Assembly: GCA_017397645.1 (NCBI GenBank)
Contig: JAFQIE010000043.1
Coordinates: 1-64,000 of the forward strand
Direction: 5' to 3'
Length of the DNA: 64,000 nucleotides
Origin: Lachnospiraceae bacterium
GTDB lineage: Bacteria; Bacillota; Clostridia; Lachnospirales; Lachnospiraceae
The position numbers and the translations under genes are program-made. Each line of letters starts with the position of its first letter. Position 1 is the stretch's first letter. Shown here one piece after another: positions 61,362 to 64,000 of this stretch. The notes beneath the pieces were generated by a model. That model was not told the DNA's origin and made no database searches. It was given only the letters and a program-made list of their open reading frames with translations.

Positions 61362-62303
61362 ATGCAGAAGAGGATTCTACACACCCTTATCTTAATTATA
61401 GTATCTGTTGCAGTGCTGGCAGTGCACAATGTGCAGACGGCAGTTGCCCACGAGGAAAAGATGCGAACGGAGGCAGAGGCGGAAGCACAGCGCCTTTCTA
61501 AGGAGCGGGCACAGGCGGCATGGAATGCCATGGACGAGAGTGATCCCTACCTGCATATGGGCGTGGCGTCCTCAGTGGATGATGTTATCTTTATGGGACA
61601 GTTGCATGAGGATGGATTGCTTCTGGAAATGGAAATAGAGAAGGAAGCGCCGGAGCAGCCTTCTATCGGCAATATTTATAAAGCACAGGAATCCCGCTTG
61701 GTTTGTATTGATGCAGGTCACCTGGGATACACCGCAGAGGGATGGAAGAATACAGGCTCCGAGAGTGTGCACGGTATCGTAGAACATACCTGGTCCCTGG
61801 AAGTGGCACGGGTCGTTAGAGACGAACTCATCAGCAGAGGCTATGATGTATATATGGTCCGTGATACGGATGTATGGAAAGAGTTTCCCTATGATTTGGG
61901 CGAACGACAGTTATTTATCAATGAGATGCAATGTGACGCCATGGTGGCGATTCATTGGGATGGATTGGATTTGGAAGAGGTGGACGGATATCACACCATT
62001 TACAAGGGGGACAAAGAGAGTGACAATTATCTCTTGGCCAAATCCGTCAGTGATGAATATGGCAAGGCAGTAAGCGGTGTCATTTCCAGATACCATACGC
62101 CCATGGATAGAGACGACTTGTGGCAGTTAAACTGGGCGGATAAAAAGATGGCGTCCATCATATTGGAATGTGGATTCTGTACCAATTATCACGATGCAAC
62201 GTGGTTAGAGAATAAGAAGAATTTCCAGACCATCGCAGAAGGAATTGCCAATGGGTTGGACAAGTTCTTTGAATTGAAAGAGGCGCGGGACGCGCAGGAA
62301 TGA
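61362..62303 (+). CDS. N-acetylmuramoyl-L-alanine amidase (Amidase_3 type)
   Basis: A 313-residue cell-wall hydrolase. The N-terminus is a membrane helix or uncleaved signal (residues 4-27), followed by a charged helical linker and a zinc-dependent amidase domain from about residue 113. Zinc ligands are visible as VCIDAGHLG (His), GIVEHTW (Glu) and MVAIHWDG (His), with the catalytic Glu in SIILECGFCTNY. It cuts the stem peptide from muramic acid outside the cell. A role in sporulation, as for CwlD, is possible but not shown. It is monocistronic and ends at a shared terminator. Confidence 0.9.
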   Translation: MQKRILHTLILIIVSVAVLAVHNVQTAVAHEEKMRTEAEAEAQRLSKERAQAAWNAMDESDPYLHMGVASSVDDVIFMGQLHEDGLLLEMEIEKEAPEQPSIGNIYKAQESRLVCIDAGHLGYTAEGWKNTGSESVHGIVEHTWSLEVARVVRDELISRGYDVYMVRDTDVWKEFPYDLGERQLFINEMQCDAMVAIHWDGLDLEEVDGYHTIYKGDKESDNYLLAKSVSDEYGKAVSGVISRYHTPMDRDDLWQLNWADKKMASIILECGFCTNYHDATWLENKKNFQTIAEGIANGLDKFFELKEARDAQE

Positions 62304-62338
62304 ACAGATTCGCGAAAATAGAATACTTGCAATGAATC

Positions 62339-62370
62339 AAAAACAGCCTCCTTTACAGGGGGCTGTTTAA
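62339..62370. terminator. Terminator between the amidase and DUF1294 genes
   Basis: AAACAGCC (62341-62348) pairs with GGCTGTTT (62361-62368) around a loop of a dozen bases, with A and T runs outside. It overlaps the last codons of the minus-strand gene. Confidence 0.8.
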
Positions 62371-62625
62371 GTATATCAATATAGCAATTTCTACCAGAAA
62401 AATAAAAGGTAAACCCAGACGGAAATACCAATGCCTGGTTTTATGCCTGAAGTGGTGCATGCCGAGAGTGGCTCCTAACGCACCACCCAAAATTGCAACC
62501 ATAAAAAGAGAAGCCTCCGAGATGCGGTAAGCACCTCGGATGGCTCTTTTTTTATCCACACCCATCAGGGTAAATCCTATGATATTGATAATAACGGCAT
62601 ATGCAATACCAATGTTCTCAAGCAT
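62353..62625 (-). CDS. DUF1294 membrane protein
   Basis: A 90-residue protein with three helices. NIIGFTLMGVDKKRAIRGAYRISEASLFMVAILGGALGATLGMHHFRHKTRHWYF is the DUF1294 signature. Function unknown. Its start lies 27 bases after the argG stop on the same strand, so it is probably co-transcribed with argG. Confidence 0.88.
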   Translation of the reverse strand: MLENIGIAYAVIINIIGFTLMGVDKKRAIRGAYRISEASLFMVAILGGALGATLGMHHFRHKTRHWYFRLGLPFIFLVEIAILIYLNSPL

Positions 62626-62652
62626 AAACTATATCCTTTGACAGGGCCCGTA

Positions 62653-63876
62653 TTAGTTCAACTCCTCGCCCTGCTCCTGCATTTTCATAGCACGCACCTT
62701 TAAGGAAAGACCGAACAGGTTGATGAAGCCTTCTGCATCATGATGGTCATACAAATCACCGGTGGTGAAGGAAGCGATTTTCTCGTTGTACAGAGTGTAA
62801 GGAGAAGTAGTGCCTGCCTTGATGATATTGCCCTTGTAAAGTTTGAATTTTACTTCACCGGTTACATATTTTTGGGTTTCTTCGATAAATGCCTGTTCTG
62901 CCTTGCGAAGAGGAGTGAACCACTTGCCTTCGTAAACAAGGCTTGCGAAACGGCTACCCATTTCTTTCTTCATTGCGTAAGTATCACGGTCCAGAATCAG
63001 TTCCTCCAACTGCTGATGTGCTTCCATCAGAATGGTACCGCCGGGAGTCTCATATACGCCACGGGATTTCATACCAACCACGCGGTTCTCAAAGATGTCG
63101 ATGATAACGATACCGTGCTTGCCTCCCAGCTCGTTGAGTTTGTGAATGATATCAGCAACCTTCATCTTCTGACCATTTACGGAAGTGGGTACACCCTTTT
63201 CAAAAGTCATGGTCACATATTCGCCCTCATCGGGTGCCTTTTCAGGTGTCTGGCTAAGTACCAACAGATGATCGAAGTTAGGTTCGTTTGCAGGGTCTTC
63301 CAATTCCAGACCTTCATGGCTGATGTGCCAAATGTTGCGGTCACGGCTGTAGGAGGAGTCTGCAGAGAAGGGCAGGTCGATACCGTGCGCTTTGCAGTAT
63401 TCGATTTCAGACTCGCGGGAATCCATATCCCACTTGTCATTTCTCCAAGCAGCGATGATCTTTAAGTCGGGTGCCAGAGCCTTGATACCAAGCTCAAAAC
63501 GGATCTGGTCATTTCCCTTACCGGTTGCGCCGTGGCAAATAGCGGTAGCGCCTTCTTTTCTTGCAATTTCTACCAATTTCTTAGCAATCAGAGGACGTGC
63601 CATAGAGGTTCCCAGTAAATACTTGTTCTCATAGATGGCATTTGCCTGTACGCAGGGAACAATGTATTCCTCGCAGAACTCGTCGATAACATTTTCAATG
63701 TAGAGCTTGGAAGCGCCACAGAACTTTGCTCTTTCTTCCAAACCGTCCAGTTCCTCTGCCTGTCCGCAGTCTACGCAGACGCAGATAACTTCATAGTCGA
63801 AATTCTCCTTTAACCAAGGGATGATGGCGGTGGTATCCAATCCGCCGGAATACGCCAAAATAACTTTTTCTTTCAT
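62653..63876 (-). CDS. argG: Argininosuccinate synthase
   Basis: A 407-residue enzyme joining citrulline and aspartate with ATP in arginine synthesis. The PP-loop is LAYSGGLDTTAIIPWL, and GATGKGNDQIRFELG and SSYSRDRNIWHISHEG are standard. GGAGG eight bases before the ATG at 63876 decides the start; the frame continues five codons upstream. argH is not in the window and would be expected elsewhere. A strong promoter lies 55 bases upstream on the minus strand. Confidence 0.96.
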   Translation of the reverse strand: MKEKVILAYSGGLDTTAIIPWLKENFDYEVICVCVDCGQAEELDGLEERAKFCGASKLYIENVIDEFCEEYIVPCVQANAIYENKYLLGTSMARPLIAKKLVEIARKEGATAICHGATGKGNDQIRFELGIKALAPDLKIIAAWRNDKWDMDSRESEIEYCKAHGIDLPFSADSSYSRDRNIWHISHEGLELEDPANEPNFDHLLVLSQTPEKAPDEGEYVTMTFEKGVPTSVNGQKMKVADIIHKLNELGGKHGIVIIDIFENRVVGMKSRGVYETPGGTILMEAHQQLEELILDRDTYAMKKEMGSRFASLVYEGKWFTPLRKAEQAFIEETQKYVTGEVKFKLYKGNIIKAGTTSPYTLYNEKIASFTTGDLYDHHDAEGFINLFGLSLKVRAMKMQEQGEELN

Positions 63877-63930
63877 TTTTTTCGCCTCCATATAAAAGGT
63901 GTCCCATCACCGAGACACTCACTTGAGTTC

Positions 63931-63959
63931 ACTATACACCATTCAAAATTAAAATGCAA
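63931..63959 (-). promoter_or_regulatory. Sigma-A promoter of argG
   Basis: On the minus strand TTGCAT (63959-63954), a 17-base spacer and TATAGT (63936-63931). The AT-rich stretch beyond it to 64000 contains ArgR-box-like TGAATATAAAA and TGCATAAAAA pieces, but no clear operator could be assigned. Confidence 0.7.
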
Positions 63960-64000
63960 CCATAAATATGAATATAAAATAAAAAATACTGCATAAAAAT

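Noticed and set aside
62740..63465. Open frame of 241 codons opposite argG
   Set aside because: The argG motifs run across the whole region on the minus strand; the plus-strand frame resembles no protein family.

Overview
The window looks like a stretch of chromosome from a spore-forming clostridium, most likely of the family Lachnospiraceae. The reasons are moderate GC with AT-rich intergenes and strong GGAGG-type ribosome binding sites, a complete spoIIA operon plus five spoVA genes, a T-box leader ahead of valS, a pyrophosphate-type phosphofructokinase, and ECF-type vitamin uptake. No rRNA, tRNA or CRISPR array was seen. The genus is not resolved from sequence alone.

Layout. 1-9.9 kb: end of an acyltransferase gene, a large membrane protein, asnA, a nuclease-helicase fusion followed by a cluster of DnaA-box-like sequences, a vitamin B6 kinase with its ECF uptake component, and an SLC13-type permease. 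10.2-17.4 kb: a T-box-led operon (SGNH hydrolase, valS, folC, a 50-residue protein, a zinc-ribbon/TPR membrane protein). 17.5-26 kb: spoIIAA-spoIIAB-sigF, a membrane-anchored GH25 lysozyme, spoVAB, spoVAA, a heterodimeric ABC exporter on the other strand, and spoVAC. 26-30 kb: a HAD phosphatase, a relic of a second spoVAC, a DinD-like fragment with an XRE regulator and a BRO-N protein, tcdA, and a membrane serine protease. 30-40 kb: a dipeptide ABC importer with a fused double ATPase, a calcium-type P-ATPase, trpS and spoVAD. 40-56 kb is an accessory region: a macrodomain/vWA/ADP-ribosylglycohydrolase cluster, an XRE gene between 45-bp direct repeats, a DUF4143 ATPase, an invertible type I restriction-modification locus, an RloA/RloB-like pair and an orphan AbiEi-like antitoxin. 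56-64 kb: small housekeeping genes, spoVAE, PPi-phosphofructokinase, a cell-wall amidase and argG.

How the genes work together. The sporulation genes form one colinear but exploded locus. spoIIA is followed by spoVAB-AA, AC, AD and AE, all on the plus strand, but about 38 kb of unrelated genes now separate them. The three proteins central to dipicolinic acid uptake (AC, AD, AE) are each single genes.

The most striking system is the type I restriction locus at 45.0-53.2 kb. hsdM and a full hsdS are followed by a tyrosine recombinase, a second hsdS N-terminal half, a C-terminal hsdS half in the opposite orientation, and hsdR. Four copies of a 14-bp sequence, two in each orientation, lie exactly at the hsdS half-gene junctions and in the same codon phase. 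Inversion between them should produce up to four HsdS specificities. This is read directly from the sequence; the switching itself is inferred.

Gene starts were moved from the longest open frame wherever a Shine-Dalgarno sequence clearly selected an internal start. Functional names rest on motif and family recognition by eye; no database search was run.
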